Below are positions 16,183 through 24,343 of a stretch of 64,000 bases of DNA, piece after piece. The stretch comes from DAOUCP01 sp034432155. Lineage in GTDB: Bacteria > Chloroflexota > Anaerolineae > Epilineales > Epilineaceae. Location: the NCBI GenBank assembly GCA_034432155.1, contig DAOUCP010000098.1, forward strand, positions 1-64,000, written 5' to 3'. The notes beneath the pieces were generated by a model, which ran no database searches, was not told the DNA's origin, and worked only from the letters and a program-made list of their open reading frames with translations. The stretch's first letter is position 1, and the number at the start of each line of letters is the position of its first letter. The translations under genes and the position numbers were made by a program.

Positions 16183-17850
16183 ATGTACCCGGAGTACATG
16201 CAGGCCTCGCTTCGCAAGGTCGAAGAGACACGCCCGCGCCGCTTGGCGCTGGAGCGATCGGGCAAGCCGGTCTTTCCGCCCATGACGGCCAAGGAGCGTC
16301 AGGCGGTCTTGGACCGGTTCCACCCCGACTACCAGCCGGATGCGCGACGAGCCGTTCGCGTTGGGCCCAACCAGGGCGAGCTCTTGACCACGGAGGTGGC
16401 CGATCTGCTCGAGTCGCATAGTCGCATCACTCCCGACCTCTTCGATCTCCGTGTCCCCGACTACGAGACGGACATCCTGATCATCGGCGGCGGAGGAGCC
16501 GGTTGCGCGGCGGCCATCGTCGCGCGCCAACACGGTGCCTCCTCGATCATCGCCACCAAGCTGCGGCTCGGCGATGCGAACTCCATGATGTCCCAGGGCG
16601 GGATGCAGGCGGCGGTTGCCGAGCATGACGCGCCGCCGATCCATTACCTGGACGCCATGGGGGGCGGACACTTCGACAACAAGCCAGAGCTGGTGCGCGC
16701 CTTGACCGAGGATGCGCCCGAGGTGGTTCGGTGGCTCGAGGAACTGGGGGTGGTGTGGGACAAGAACCCGGATGGCTCACTGTACGTGCTTCACGGCGGC
16801 GGGACGTCGCGCAAGCGCATGCTCTCCTGCCGCGACTACACGGGCGCCATCATCATGCGAACCCTCATGGACGAGGTCCGCAACCATCCCGACACCATCG
16901 CGGTGCTGGAGTTCATGCCGGTGGTCGAGCTGCTGCTCGACGAGCAGGGGCGATGCGCCGGTGGCGTGTTGTACAACCTGGAAACCGAGGAATACTTCAC
17001 CGTGAAGGCCCGGGCCGTGATTCTGGCCACCGGTGGCTACGGCCGGCTGCACATCCGGAGCTTTGACACCACGAACCACTATGGCGCCACGGGGGACGGG
17101 CTGGTCTTGGCCTATCGCGCCGGAGCCAAGCTCCTGTACATGGACTCCGTCCAATACCATCCAACCGGCGCTGCCTTCCCCGAACAGATCGCCGGCTTCC
17201 TCATCACCGAGAAGATGCGAGCCGCCGGCGGTCATCCCGTCAATCGGCACGGTGAGCTGTTCGTCTGGCCGCGCGAGCCGCGCGACGTCGAGAGTGCCGC
17301 CTTCATCCGGGAGTGCGTCGAGCGATCAAACGGCATCGAGACGCCCAGCGGGCGCTGGGGGGTCTGGCTAGACTCCCCCATGATTGAGACGATTCAGGGC
17401 GAGGGCTACATCAAGCGCAGCTTTCCGGCCATGTATCGCCAGTTCAGTCGCTACGGCATCGACATCACCCTCGAGCCCATGCTGGTGTACCCCTGCCTCC
17501 ACTACCAGAACGGGGGCGTGGAGATCAACGAGCGCTGTGAGACGAGCGTCCCGGGTCTGTACGTAGCAGGCGAGGCTTCCGGCGGGGTGCACGGCCGCAA
17601 CCGGCTGATGGGCAACTCGGTCCTCGACTATAACGTGTTTGGCCGGCGCGCTGGGCGCTTCGCCGCCGAGTATGCCCGGCAGGCGACGATCGGCCGACTG
17701 TCCTTGGACCACGTGCGCGCCCACGAGGACGGGTTGCGCCAGGCCGGCATCGAGACCGACCGCCTGGCGCCGGTGCTGCTGCCGTCCTACACACCGGAAG
17801 ATGTGCGCAAGCGGCAGCTCACCGCCCGCTACGAGGGCACGTTGCGCTAG
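16183..17850 (+). CDS. sdhA: succinate dehydrogenase/fumarate reductase flavoprotein subunit
   Basis: 555-residue FAD subunit. It has ILIIGGGGAGCAAAIVARQHG (FAD fold), the QYHPTGA motif, TEKMRAAGG, LHYQNGG and the C-terminal NRLMGNSVLDYNVFGRRAG. The histidine that binds FAD covalently in membrane SdhA/FrdA is replaced (NSMMSQGG), and another substrate-site histidine aligns with Ile (TGAIIMRTL), while the arginine and HYxxGG residues remain. ATG 16183 has AGGAGCAAAGG. No membrane-anchor genes follow. This suggests a soluble enzyme such as a thiol- or Hdr-linked fumarate reductase; L-aspartate oxidase is less likely given sdhB. Confidence 0.9.
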   Translation: MYPEYMQASLRKVEETRPRRLALERSGKPVFPPMTAKERQAVLDRFHPDYQPDARRAVRVGPNQGELLTTEVADLLESHSRITPDLFDLRVPDYETDILIIGGGGAGCAAAIVARQHGASSIIATKLRLGDANSMMSQGGMQAAVAEHDAPPIHYLDAMGGGHFDNKPELVRALTEDAPEVVRWLEELGVVWDKNPDGSLYVLHGGGTSRKRMLSCRDYTGAIIMRTLMDEVRNHPDTIAVLEFMPVVELLLDEQGRCAGGVLYNLETEEYFTVKARAVILATGGYGRLHIRSFDTTNHYGATGDGLVLAYRAGAKLLYMDSVQYHPTGAAFPEQIAGFLITEKMRAAGGHPVNRHGELFVWPREPRDVESAAFIRECVERSNGIETPSGRWGVWLDSPMIETIQGEGYIKRSFPAMYRQFSRYGIDITLEPMLVYPCLHYQNGGVEINERCETSVPGLYVAGEASGGVHGRNRLMGNSVLDYNVFGRRAGRFAAEYARQATIGRLSLDHVRAHEDGLRQAGIETDRLAPVLLPSYTPEDVRKRQLTARYEGTLR

Positions 17851-17976
17851 CCGCGGCGGTCGTTCGGCTCCCGACCGACGTTGCGGCGGCTGCGCGCTCT
17901 CCCCGCCTTCCCCTGCCCTCCGCGTCGCCGTATCATCGAGCATCGCCGCGCAGATGGCGCGGTTCGAGAGAGGGCC

Positions 17977-18873
17977 ATGCGACCAGGGGGCAAGGTGATG
18001 CGCGAACGACTCCGCAAGCTTGAACCGACGGTCGACGTGCTTGCCACCGGCGGCGCCCTGGCCGTGGTAGCGGTGATCTTCGTGGAGTCGACGGCCACCG
18101 ACACCCGCTGGCTGCAAGGCGCTGCCGCAGCCAACTGGATGATTTGGTGGCTCTTCGTCGCCGATGCCCTGATCAAGGCATTGGCCCACGGCTGCCGGTG
18201 GCTCCGCACGCGGATGGCTTGGTTCGATTTCTTCGTGATCGCCGTCAGCTACCCTGGCCTCGGAAGCTTGTTGGCCTTCGCCCGGCTGGCCCGACTTCTC
18301 CGGCTCGGAAGACTGTCTCGAACCGCCCGGCTTGCCCGGCTGTCGCGGCTGCTACGGGCGGTGCGCCTCCTGCGCCTCGGTGCGGTGGCCGCCCGGGGCC
18401 TGGTGGGTCTTCACCGCGTGCTCGATCCGCGGGCCTTTCCCTTCGTCACCCTCGTCGTGATTCTGGTCGTGGCCGCTGGCGGTGGGGCCCTGTATCTCGT
18501 CGAGTCCGGCCTAGAGCCGCTGCGCATCGAGGATGCCCTGTGGTGGGCCGTGACCACCGTCACCACCGTTGGTTACGGCGATCTGGTGCCGCACACCGGC
18601 CTCGGTCGCTGCATTGCCGTCGCTGTCATGCTTATTGGCATCACCTTCACCAGCCTCTTGACGGCCAACATCGCTGCGTACTTGACGCGGCGCGGCGACG
18701 AACGGGCCCAGGATGACGTCCTGGCTCGCCTAGACGCTCTGACGGCCAAGGTGGATCAGCTGGGGGCGGAGCTGGCGCGGTTGCGGTCTGCTGCGCGCTG
18801 CGTCGATGCGCTGCGCGACAGGGCGCTCGCCGATGCGGGATCCGAATCCGCCGGTGAATCCGGGGCCGGCTGA
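17977..18873 (+). CDS. voltage-gated-type potassium channel
   Basis: 298-residue six-helix cation channel. Helices S1-S3 precede an S4-like segment with regularly spaced arginines (LARLLRLGRLSRTARLARLS, about residues 105-125). The pore has the K+ selectivity filter TTVTTVGYGD (about residue 207), followed by S6 and a short C-terminal coiled coil (LDALTAKVDQLGAELARL). ATG 17977 has GAGAGAGGG upstream; ATG 17998 (AGGGGG) is an alternative. It stands alone between the sdh genes and the toxin-antitoxin pair; the last codons are part of a direct repeat. Confidence 0.9.
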   Translation: MRPGGKVMRERLRKLEPTVDVLATGGALAVVAVIFVESTATDTRWLQGAAAANWMIWWLFVADALIKALAHGCRWLRTRMAWFDFFVIAVSYPGLGSLLAFARLARLLRLGRLSRTARLARLSRLLRAVRLLRLGAVAARGLVGLHRVLDPRAFPFVTLVVILVVAAGGGALYLVESGLEPLRIEDALWWAVTTVTTVGYGDLVPHTGLGRCIAVAVMLIGITFTSLLTANIAAYLTRRGDERAQDDVLARLDALTAKVDQLGAELARLRSAARCVDALRDRALADAGSESAGESGAG

Positions 18874-18915
18874 TGGCGGATCCCACAATCCGCCGGTGAA
18901 TCCGGGGCCGGCTGA
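18845..18915 (+). repeat. 29-bp direct repeat at the end of the channel gene
   Basis: The 29-bp sequence beginning aatccgccggtgaatccg and ending with the channel stop codon (18845-18873) recurs exactly at 18887-18915, 42 bp further on. The second copy lies beyond the stop. From here to 19157 I see no gene. Confidence 0.8.
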
Positions 18916-19157
18916 GGGTTGCCAGCCGGTAGCCGGTCGTGCTTCCCGGCGCCTCGCTGTCCCAGGCCGGTCAGCCCGCGCCACGTGGTGTTGCGTCACC
19001 CTTGGAATCCTGGCCCCGACTGCCCAGTGGCTTGGCTTTGGGTTTGGGGTGGTCGAAGGCGGGCACGCGCGTCGGACGCGACCAGCGCCAGCCTAGCAGC
19101 CAATGGATGACTCGAGGGGGCGAGCGCCGCAGGCGCGAGATCTCAAGAAGCGGCCAC

Positions 19158-19586
19158 TCATGTGAGTGGATTGGTGTAACGGACTCCAGCGAATCGTCCG
19201 AAGTCGGGATCACTGGAGCAGATCTCCGCGCCGTGCTCGAGGGCGATCGCCGCTAGATGGGCATCGCTGGTGAGGTTGCCCGCAGTTCCCAACGGCGCCA
19301 GGAGGCCCCGGAGAATGGCGAAGTGGCGGGGCGTTGGATTCAGAATGGTCGCGCACGGTCGAGCGAGCCAGGCCTCGAGCACCTCGAAGGCCTCGTCCGG
19401 CTCGAGTGGATGGGGGAAGATCGCCGGTCGTGTGCTGAGGCGCAAGAACGCCAGTAGGACAACCCACGTGAAGGCGACCGTCTCGGAGCCGGACAGAGCC
19501 TGCTCCAACCAGGACCTCGCGGCTGCGTGGCAGGGCGCATCCTCGTTGACGGCATAGAGCAGGAGGTTAGCGTCGACCAGCTTCAC
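19158..19586 (-). CDS. vapC: PIN-domain ribonuclease toxin, VapC family
   Basis: 142-residue PIN-domain protein, the RNase toxin of a type II toxin-antitoxin system. It begins MKLVDANLLLYAVNEDAP with the first catalytic Asp, contains TWVVLLAFLRL, and ends with NLTSDAHLAAIALEHGAEI and SSDPDFGRF carrying the C-terminal acidic residues. The ATG overlaps the antitoxin stop by 4 nt, the usual antitoxin-first arrangement. Confidence 0.93.
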   Translation of the reverse strand: MKLVDANLLLYAVNEDAPCHAAARSWLEQALSGSETVAFTWVVLLAFLRLSTRPAIFPHPLEPDEAFEVLEAWLARPCATILNPTPRHFAILRGLLAPLGTAGNLTSDAHLAAIALEHGAEICSSDPDFGRFAGVRYTNPLT

Positions 19587-19846
19587 TTGCCCACGCTCAG
19601 CCTGCGCGCGATCTCGTGGTCTTCGAGAGCTGCCGCCAGCGACAGCGCCCGATCCAGCGACGCCTCCGGGCGGAAGCCCATGCGGAACGTGCGCTGCACG
19701 AACCTTTCCTGGGGGCTGCTCGCGCCAACCAACAGTGCTGATCTCAGGGCCTGGTTCAGCGCCTCCTTGAACGAGATACCCTGCTCGCGCATACGATTGC
19801 GGATCAGGGCCTCCACATCTGGGTCTAGGGTCACGGTGGTTCGCAT
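19583..19846 (-). CDS. vapB: antitoxin, VapB-type ribbon-helix-helix
   Basis: 87-residue protein with an N-terminal MRTTVTLDPDVEALIRNRM segment typical of ribbon-helix-helix DNA-binding antitoxins, then GISFKEALNQALRSAL. The C-terminal half would wrap the VapC toxin. It is coupled to vapC by ATGA. Such antitoxins usually repress their own operon; the short AT-rich stretch just upstream (catcatagcatcag on the plus strand) is the likely control region. Confidence 0.88.
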   Translation of the reverse strand: MRTTVTLDPDVEALIRNRMREQGISFKEALNQALRSALLVGASSPQERFVQRTFRMGFRPEASLDRALSLAAALEDHEIARRLSVGK

Positions 19847-19901
19847 GCCAACATCATAGCATCAGCCTGGTAGCTGTCAAGATGATGCCGCGACAGGCCT
19901 C

Positions 19902-19966
19902 CGGGATGGCGCCCAGCCCTCGGCAGTGCTTGAGGCCCGGGATGGCGCCGAGCCCTCGGCAGTGCT
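19902..19966. repeat. 36-bp tandem duplication in the vapB-znuB gap
   Basis: The segment cgggatggcgcc(c/g)agccct followed by cggcagtgct occurs at 19902-19930 and 19938-19966. The whole stretch 19847-20168 has no supportable gene. Confidence 0.7.
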
Positions 19967-20168
19967 CCAGGCACGGGAGGCGTTCACCGCGTGATCGCGT
20001 GCCTGCCATCGGGTTGGGGATTGGATGCCTGCGCTTGTCGGCAGTCGCGGCCTATCCGGACGCCCGGCCGCGCTCGGTAAGCGCATCCCCGACGTGAGAG
20101 GGACGCATTGGTACCGAAGTCCTCTGGGCGATCCAGGCCGCTGGCCGCCGAAGCGCTACGCCACGCCG

Positions 20169-21005
20169 TCAGGATTGGCGCGGTCGCCCGACTGCCAGGA
20201 CGGCCAGGAAGATCAGCGTCGCCGTGAGCACGATGGCCGCGCCGGAGGCCACACCAAGGTAGTATGACGCGTACAGCCCGATCACGCCCGAGGCAGCGGC
20301 CACAAAAGCCGAGAGCGCCATCATGGCCGGCAACCGACGGGTGACGAGCGAAGCGGTAGCTGCCGGCGTGACCAACATGGCTACCATCAGGGCCACGCCG
20401 ACGGTCTGGAGGGAGATGGCGACCGTCACGGCAACGAGTACGAGCAGGAGGTTGTCGAAGAGTGCTGCTGGCAGGCGCAGCGTCGATGCCAGGACCGGAT
20501 CGAAGGAGATGACCAAGAACTCCTTGTAGAAGGCGACGATGACCAGGAGGACCAAGGCACCGAAACCGCCGATCCAGACCAGCGACCGCGGGCCGACTCC
20601 CAGCACGTCGCCGAATAAGAAGTGACTCAAGTCCACCGCGTAGCTTCGCACCGTCGAGATGATGGCGATGCCAAGGGCGAACATCCCGGCGAAGATGACA
20701 CCGATCGCCGTGTCCTCTTTGATGCGCCCTGTCCGGCGAACCGCGCCGATGCCCAACGATGCCACCACCGCGGTACCCAACGCCCACCAGAAGAGTGGCT
20801 CGCGGCTTCCGCCGCCCACCAGGTAGCCCACCGCCACGCCCGGCAGCACGCTGTGCGCCAACGCATCGCCGAAGAAGGCCATGCCGCGGAGGACGACGTA
20901 GGTCCCCACCACCGCGCACACTGTGCCCGCCATGAGAACGGCCACCAGGCCCCGCTGCATGAACCCGTAGCGCAAAGGGTCGGCCAGCCAATCAGTGAGC
21001 GGCAT
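20169..21005 (-). CDS. znuB: zinc/manganese ABC transporter permease (ABC-3 family)
   Basis: 278-residue integral membrane protein of the ABC-3 family with about eight hydrophobic segments. It has the characteristic GTYVVLRGMAFFGDALAHSVLPG near the N-terminus and LFGDVLGVG in the middle. It forms the metal channel with the ATPase encoded just upstream, whose end it overlaps by 14 nt. Zinc is favoured over manganese by the His-rich loop in the binding protein and by the Zur-type operator in front of the operon. Confidence 0.92.
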   Translation of the reverse strand: MPLTDWLADPLRYGFMQRGLVAVLMAGTVCAVVGTYVVLRGMAFFGDALAHSVLPGVAVGYLVGGGSREPLFWWALGTAVVASLGIGAVRRTGRIKEDTAIGVIFAGMFALGIAIISTVRSYAVDLSHFLFGDVLGVGPRSLVWIGGFGALVLLVIVAFYKEFLVISFDPVLASTLRLPAALFDNLLLVLVAVTVAISLQTVGVALMVAMLVTPAATASLVTRRLPAMMALSAFVAAASGVIGLYASYYLGVASGAAIVLTATLIFLAVLAVGRPRQS

Positions 21006-21858
21006 GCCGGTCGCCCTCGCAACACGTATCCGCCACCACGTGATCGTCGACGATGGTCAACGCGGGGCCGTACGCTTCTCGCAAGAATGCCGACCGCATG
21101 ACCACCTCGGCGGTGCCGAAGGCCACGAGCCGACGGTTAAGGAGCAGGATCCGGTCAAAGTAGCGTGCCGCCTGCTCGAGGTCGTGGGTGGCCACCATCA
21201 CCGTCACCTTGGCGTGGCGCAGACGCTCCAGAAGTGCCAGCAGGCCCTCCTGAGCCGGTGCGTCCAGACCGGCGAGCGGCTCGTCCATTAGGAGCAGCTC
21301 CGATTCTTGGGCCAGGGCGCGAGCGATGAACATCCGCTGCTGCTGCCCGCCAGAAAGCTCCGCGATGTGGCGATCCGCCAGGTCGGCAATGCCGACCGTC
21401 GCCAGCGTCGTACGGACGAATTCCCAGTCTCGCTTCTTCGGCCAGCCGAAGAGACCCAGCTTGGCGATCCGCCCCATCATGACGACATCGGCCACCGACA
21501 CTGGGAAATGCCAATCGACCTGGTTGCGCTGCGGAACGTAGGCGATGCACACGTGCCCACTGGGCCCCGAGCCGTAGACCGTCACCTCACCTTCGTCCGG
21601 GCGCAGGACGCCGGCGATGACTTTGAAGAGGGTGCTCTTGCCTGCGCCGTTCGGACCCACCACGGCGATCCGCTCGCCAGGGTGGAGGTGGAAGCTCACC
21701 CCTTCGAGTGCGGCGAGGCCGTGGTACCGAACCGTCAGGCCACGCACGTCGAGAATGCGTTGGTCCGGTTTGTGGACCGAGTGGCGGTACACGGCGAGGG
21801 TCCGCCTGGTCCGATTCCGCCTTCTGCCGAACGAGCGAGCAAGAGAGAGTCTCGTCAC
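20992..21858 (-). CDS. znuC: zinc/manganese ABC transporter ATP-binding protein
   Basis: 288-residue ABC ATPase. Walker A is GPNGAGKST, the signature is ELSGGQQQRM, Walker B is LLLMDEPLAGLD, and the H-loop His lies in VMVATHDLEQ. The GTG at 21858 overlaps the znuA stop (GTGA). The first 33 residues are basic and not conserved, so a start nearer RILDVRGLTVRYHG is possible. Confidence 0.92.
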   Translation of the reverse strand: MTRLSLARSFGRRRNRTRRTLAVYRHSVHKPDQRILDVRGLTVRYHGLAALEGVSFHLHPGERIAVVGPNGAGKSTLFKVIAGVLRPDEGEVTVYGSGPSGHVCIAYVPQRNQVDWHFPVSVADVVMMGRIAKLGLFGWPKKRDWEFVRTTLATVGIADLADRHIAELSGGQQQRMFIARALAQESELLLMDEPLAGLDAPAQEGLLALLERLRHAKVTVMVATHDLEQAARYFDRILLLNRRLVAFGTAEVVMRSAFLREAYGPALTIVDDHVVADTCCEGDRHAAH

Positions 21859-22856
21859 TTCAATCCTTCTGCGATGGCCGTGACATTGTACTGCATGTAT
21901 TTCAGGTAGGTATCAGCCTTCCCACCCGGTTCACTCAGCGAACCCGTGTAAATGCGCACCACCTGGATCCCCGTGTCGTTGGCCACTTGTTCGGCCAGAG
22001 TTGGATTGGCGCTCATGCCAACGAAAATTGCCGGGACCCGCGCGGCGCGGATCCGCTCCTCGAGTTGGGCGAGCTCTCGCGCCGAGGGCGATGCGTTGCT
22101 GCTGAACGAGCCGATGAGCGCGCCGACCTGTTGAAAGCCATACTCCTGGGCGAAGTAGCCGAACACGAGATGATCGCTGACCAGTCTGCGTCGCTCGGGC
22201 GGGATCGGGGCCACCCGCACGCGGATCCAGGCATCGAGTTCGCGCAAACGTCCGGCGTAGGCCTCCGCGTTGGCCCGGTATGCCGCGGCGTGCGCGGGGT
22301 CGGCCTCGGAGAGGGCAGCAGCGATGTTCTCTGTCCAGACGATCACGTTGTTGGGATCGGTCCAGGTGTGGGGATCGCCACCCTCGTGATGGTGGTCGGC
22401 CGCCGTGGGGCCGCGCTCGTCCTCGGGTTCGCCTTCTTGGGGTTCCTCGCCTTGGCTGCCGTGTTGGCCGTCGCCGAGCTGCAGCGGTGGAATGCCCTCC
22501 GAGGCATGGACAACGGTGCCCCGGGCGTTGGATTCCAGTACGGGAGCGAGCGCCTCCTCCAGGCCTAGACCGTTGATGACGATGACATCGGCGGCACCGA
22601 TGACCGCCACGTCCTCGGGTCTGGGCTGAAAGGTGTGGGGGTCGCTGCCGGGCGGGAACAGAACCGTGCAGTCGATCCCGTCGCCGCCAACTTGGGCCAC
22701 AACGTCCCCGACGATGGTTGTCGAAGCGACCACCCTGAGAGGACTCGGCCCGCCACCCAGCTCGCCGCGGCAGGCCGCGGGCAAGAAGGTGCCGATGATC
22801 CCGACGATGGCCGCGAGGCCGACGAGAAGAAGTCTGTGTCCGTGCGCGGTCACCAT
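21855..22856 (-). CDS. znuA: zinc/manganese-binding lipoprotein of the ABC transporter
   Basis: 333-residue solute-binding protein (cluster A-I). A hydrophobic signal ends in a lipobox-like FLPAACRG, so the mature protein is probably a lipoprotein. FPPGSDPHTFQPRPED holds one metal-ligand His. An acidic/His-rich loop (about residues 125-162, ending DHHHEGGDPHTWTDP) is typical of zinc-type rather than manganese-type members. Further ligands lie in VSDHLVFGYFA and the end region. It starts 21 bp after the Fur-family gene and is coupled to znuC. Confidence 0.92.
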   Translation of the reverse strand: MVTAHGHRLLLVGLAAIVGIIGTFLPAACRGELGGGPSPLRVVASTTIVGDVVAQVGGDGIDCTVLFPPGSDPHTFQPRPEDVAVIGAADVIVINGLGLEEALAPVLESNARGTVVHASEGIPPLQLGDGQHGSQGEEPQEGEPEDERGPTAADHHHEGGDPHTWTDPNNVIVWTENIAAALSEADPAHAAAYRANAEAYAGRLRELDAWIRVRVAPIPPERRRLVSDHLVFGYFAQEYGFQQVGALIGSFSSNASPSARELAQLEERIRAARVPAIFVGMSANPTLAEQVANDTGIQVVRIYTGSLSEPGGKADTYLKYMQYNVTAIAEGLK

Positions 22857-22877
22857 CGTTTCCTTCCCTCGAAGTGC

Positions 22878-23315
22878 TCAGCAGTCCGTCCGGCCATCCG
22901 TCTGACAAGCCTCGCAGACGCCGGAGACCTGCAACCAATGGTCGCGGATGTCGAAACCCGTCTCCTGACCGATGCGACGAAAGAGTGCCTCCAGGCGGTC
23001 GCCCTCGAACAGCACCGCCCGTCCGCAGCCTTCGCAAAGCAAGATGTGCTGGTGTCCCTGTCCGGCTCGCAGGAAGGCCTGACAGCTCCGGGCTTGATGG
23101 ACCCGCTGCACCAGACCCAGCGCCTCGAGCTTGTCGAGGGTACGGTATACCGTCACCAGGCCCAGGCGCGGATTGATCCGGCGACCCAAGTCAAAGACCT
23201 CGAGCGGCGTCAGTGGCCGCTCGGCAGACTGCATCACCTGGACCACGGCGCGCCGCGGCCCGGTCAAGCGACAGCCCGAGGTCCTGAGGCGGACCAGCCA
23301 CGGTTCGAGGGTCAT
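22878..23315 (-). CDS. Fur-family metal-responsive repressor, probably Zur
   Basis: 145-residue Fur-family regulator. The winged helix (TGPRRAVVQVMQSAERPLT...GLVTVYRTLDKLEALGLV) is followed by the metal-binding region (HQHILLCEGCGRAV) and a C-terminal VCEAC. ATG 23315 was chosen over an upstream TTG (23345) because the latter falls on the promoter -10. It is the first gene of the regulator-znuA-znuC-znuB operon. Zinc specificity is inferred from these partners and from the operator at 23330-23344. Confidence 0.9.
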   Translation of the reverse strand: MTLEPWLVRLRTSGCRLTGPRRAVVQVMQSAERPLTPLEVFDLGRRINPRLGLVTVYRTLDKLEALGLVQRVHQARSCQAFLRAGQGHQHILLCEGCGRAVLFEGDRLEALFRRIGQETGFDIRDHWLQVSGVCEACQTDGRTDC

Positions 23316-23329
23316 GGTCGTGCCCTTAC

Positions 23330-23344
23330 TGAAGTCCGTTTTCA
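23330..23344 (-). promoter_or_regulatory. candidate Zur box
   Basis: On the minus strand TGAAAACGGACTTCA is an imperfect palindrome resembling the TGAAAATnATTTTCA-type Zur operator known from actinobacteria. It lies directly after the -10 box and covers the expected transcription start of the regulator-znuACB operon, the right place for repression by zinc-loaded Zur. Confidence 0.5.
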
Positions 23345-23373
23345 ACTATAGCGGCGCCGGAAGCCAAGATCAA
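23345..23373 (-). promoter_or_regulatory. sigma-70-type promoter of the Fur/Zur-znuACB operon
   Basis: Read on the minus strand: -35 TTGATC (23368-23373), a 17-bp spacer and -10 TATAGT (23345-23350). Transcription would start near 23338, about 23 nt before the ATG at 23315. The spacing and box quality are good for this GC-rich DNA. Confidence 0.6.
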
Positions 23374-23393
23374 GGCTCGGCCGCCATGGGCGG

Positions 23394-23650
23394 CGCCGCC
23401 CGACGATCTGACAGCCATCGAGGGCATCGGACCGGTGATCCAGGACATCCTGCGCGACGCCGGCATTGCCACTTTCGAGGCGCTGGCGGCTACGTCGGCC
23501 GAGCGACTGGCGACCATCCTCGCTGATGCGGACTTCCGGGCTCCGGTGGACCCCGCCACCTGGCCCGAGCAGGCTGCTCTGGCCGCTGCTGGCCGCTGGG
23601 CGGAGCTGTCTGAGCTGCAGCGGCGACTGAGGGGCGGACGCGGCGAGTAG
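23394..23650 (+). pseudogene. truncated duplicate of the helix-hairpin-helix protein gene
   Basis: This segment repeats, with few differences, the last 85 codons of the intact gene at 26484-26993 (DDLTAIEGIGPV...ADFRAPVDPATWP...LRGGRGE), including the stop codon. The N-terminal membrane part is missing, and no start with a ribosome site precedes the homology. It reads as a partial duplication that landed between the zur promoter and the IS256 remnant. Confidence 0.8.
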
Positions 23651-23732
23651 GGGCGGGCTGTCCGAGCTGCAGCCGCGGTCTAGGCCTGAATCAAGCGGTG
23701 CGCCATCGCGATCGCCTTGCAGGGGTCTCGGA

Positions 23733-23814
23733 GGCCGTGTCTGTCAAGGCGGTGCAAATGCGAGGGTGCTCCCCTTCGGGTATGCGGTTAGCGGATGGGC
23801 GCGAAGGGGAACGG
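23733..23814 (-). repeat. IS256-type terminal segment, copy 1
   Basis: About 82 bp starting ggccgtgtctgtcaag and containing ctccccttcgggtatg recurs in the same orientation at 35589-35670 with some changes. It spans the last codons of the transposase remnant and the DNA beyond its stop, as expected for one end of an IS256-family element. Confidence 0.65.
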
Positions 23815-24123
23815 CGGGGCGGCTTCAAGACGGTCCGTTGCGGTCGGATCCGAGAGCGCCATCGACTCGTGGCTGAAATACCGTCGGTCGAGCTGCCACT
23901 CGTCGTCGATCTCCTGCAGGATCGTGCCGACCAGGCGAATCACGGACTCGTCGTCAGGGAAGATGCCGACGACGTTCGTCCGTCGCCGGACCTCCTTGTT
24001 GACTCTCTCCAGCGGGTTGGTCCAGTCGATCCTCGACCCGTGCGTTGGCGGGAAGGCCATGGTTGCCAGTACGCCGTTGCCTCCCTTTCGTCTGGAACGG
24101 ACATTCGCCGAAAGGAAGTACAC
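23788..24123 (-). pseudogene. IS256-family transposase, C-terminal remnant
   Basis: The minus strand encodes NPLERVNKEVRRRTNVVGIF followed by PDDESVIRLVGTILQEIDDEWQ and RRYFSHESM, the familiar C-terminus of IS256-family (Mutator-type) transposases. Only about 85 recognisable residues remain; the catalytic N-terminal two thirds are gone, and the sequence upstream (24124-24343) does not match. It is a dead fragment. The adjacent terminal repeat is shared with 35.6 kb. Confidence 0.85.
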
Positions 24124-24343
24124 GGTGGCTCTCCTTGTCCACTCCGCCCAAGTACACCACTCCCTGAGACACTAGCCAATACAGGCAAGACTGTACCTTT
24201 CGATCGCATGCCGTATGGCAATAAACCACAGGTTCGCATAACAACTGCTCTGGCGAGCCACCCCTTCCACCTTGCCGTCGGCCGGACTGTCCTTAGCGTA
24301 GCTGTTTGGAATCGGCGGGCAATGGCCGCCAAGGAGGTTCACG

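Noticed and set aside
17881..17976. Longer N-terminus for the potassium channel
   Set aside because: The extra residues are Arg/Pro-rich and non-conserved; ATG 17977 has a good ribosome site.
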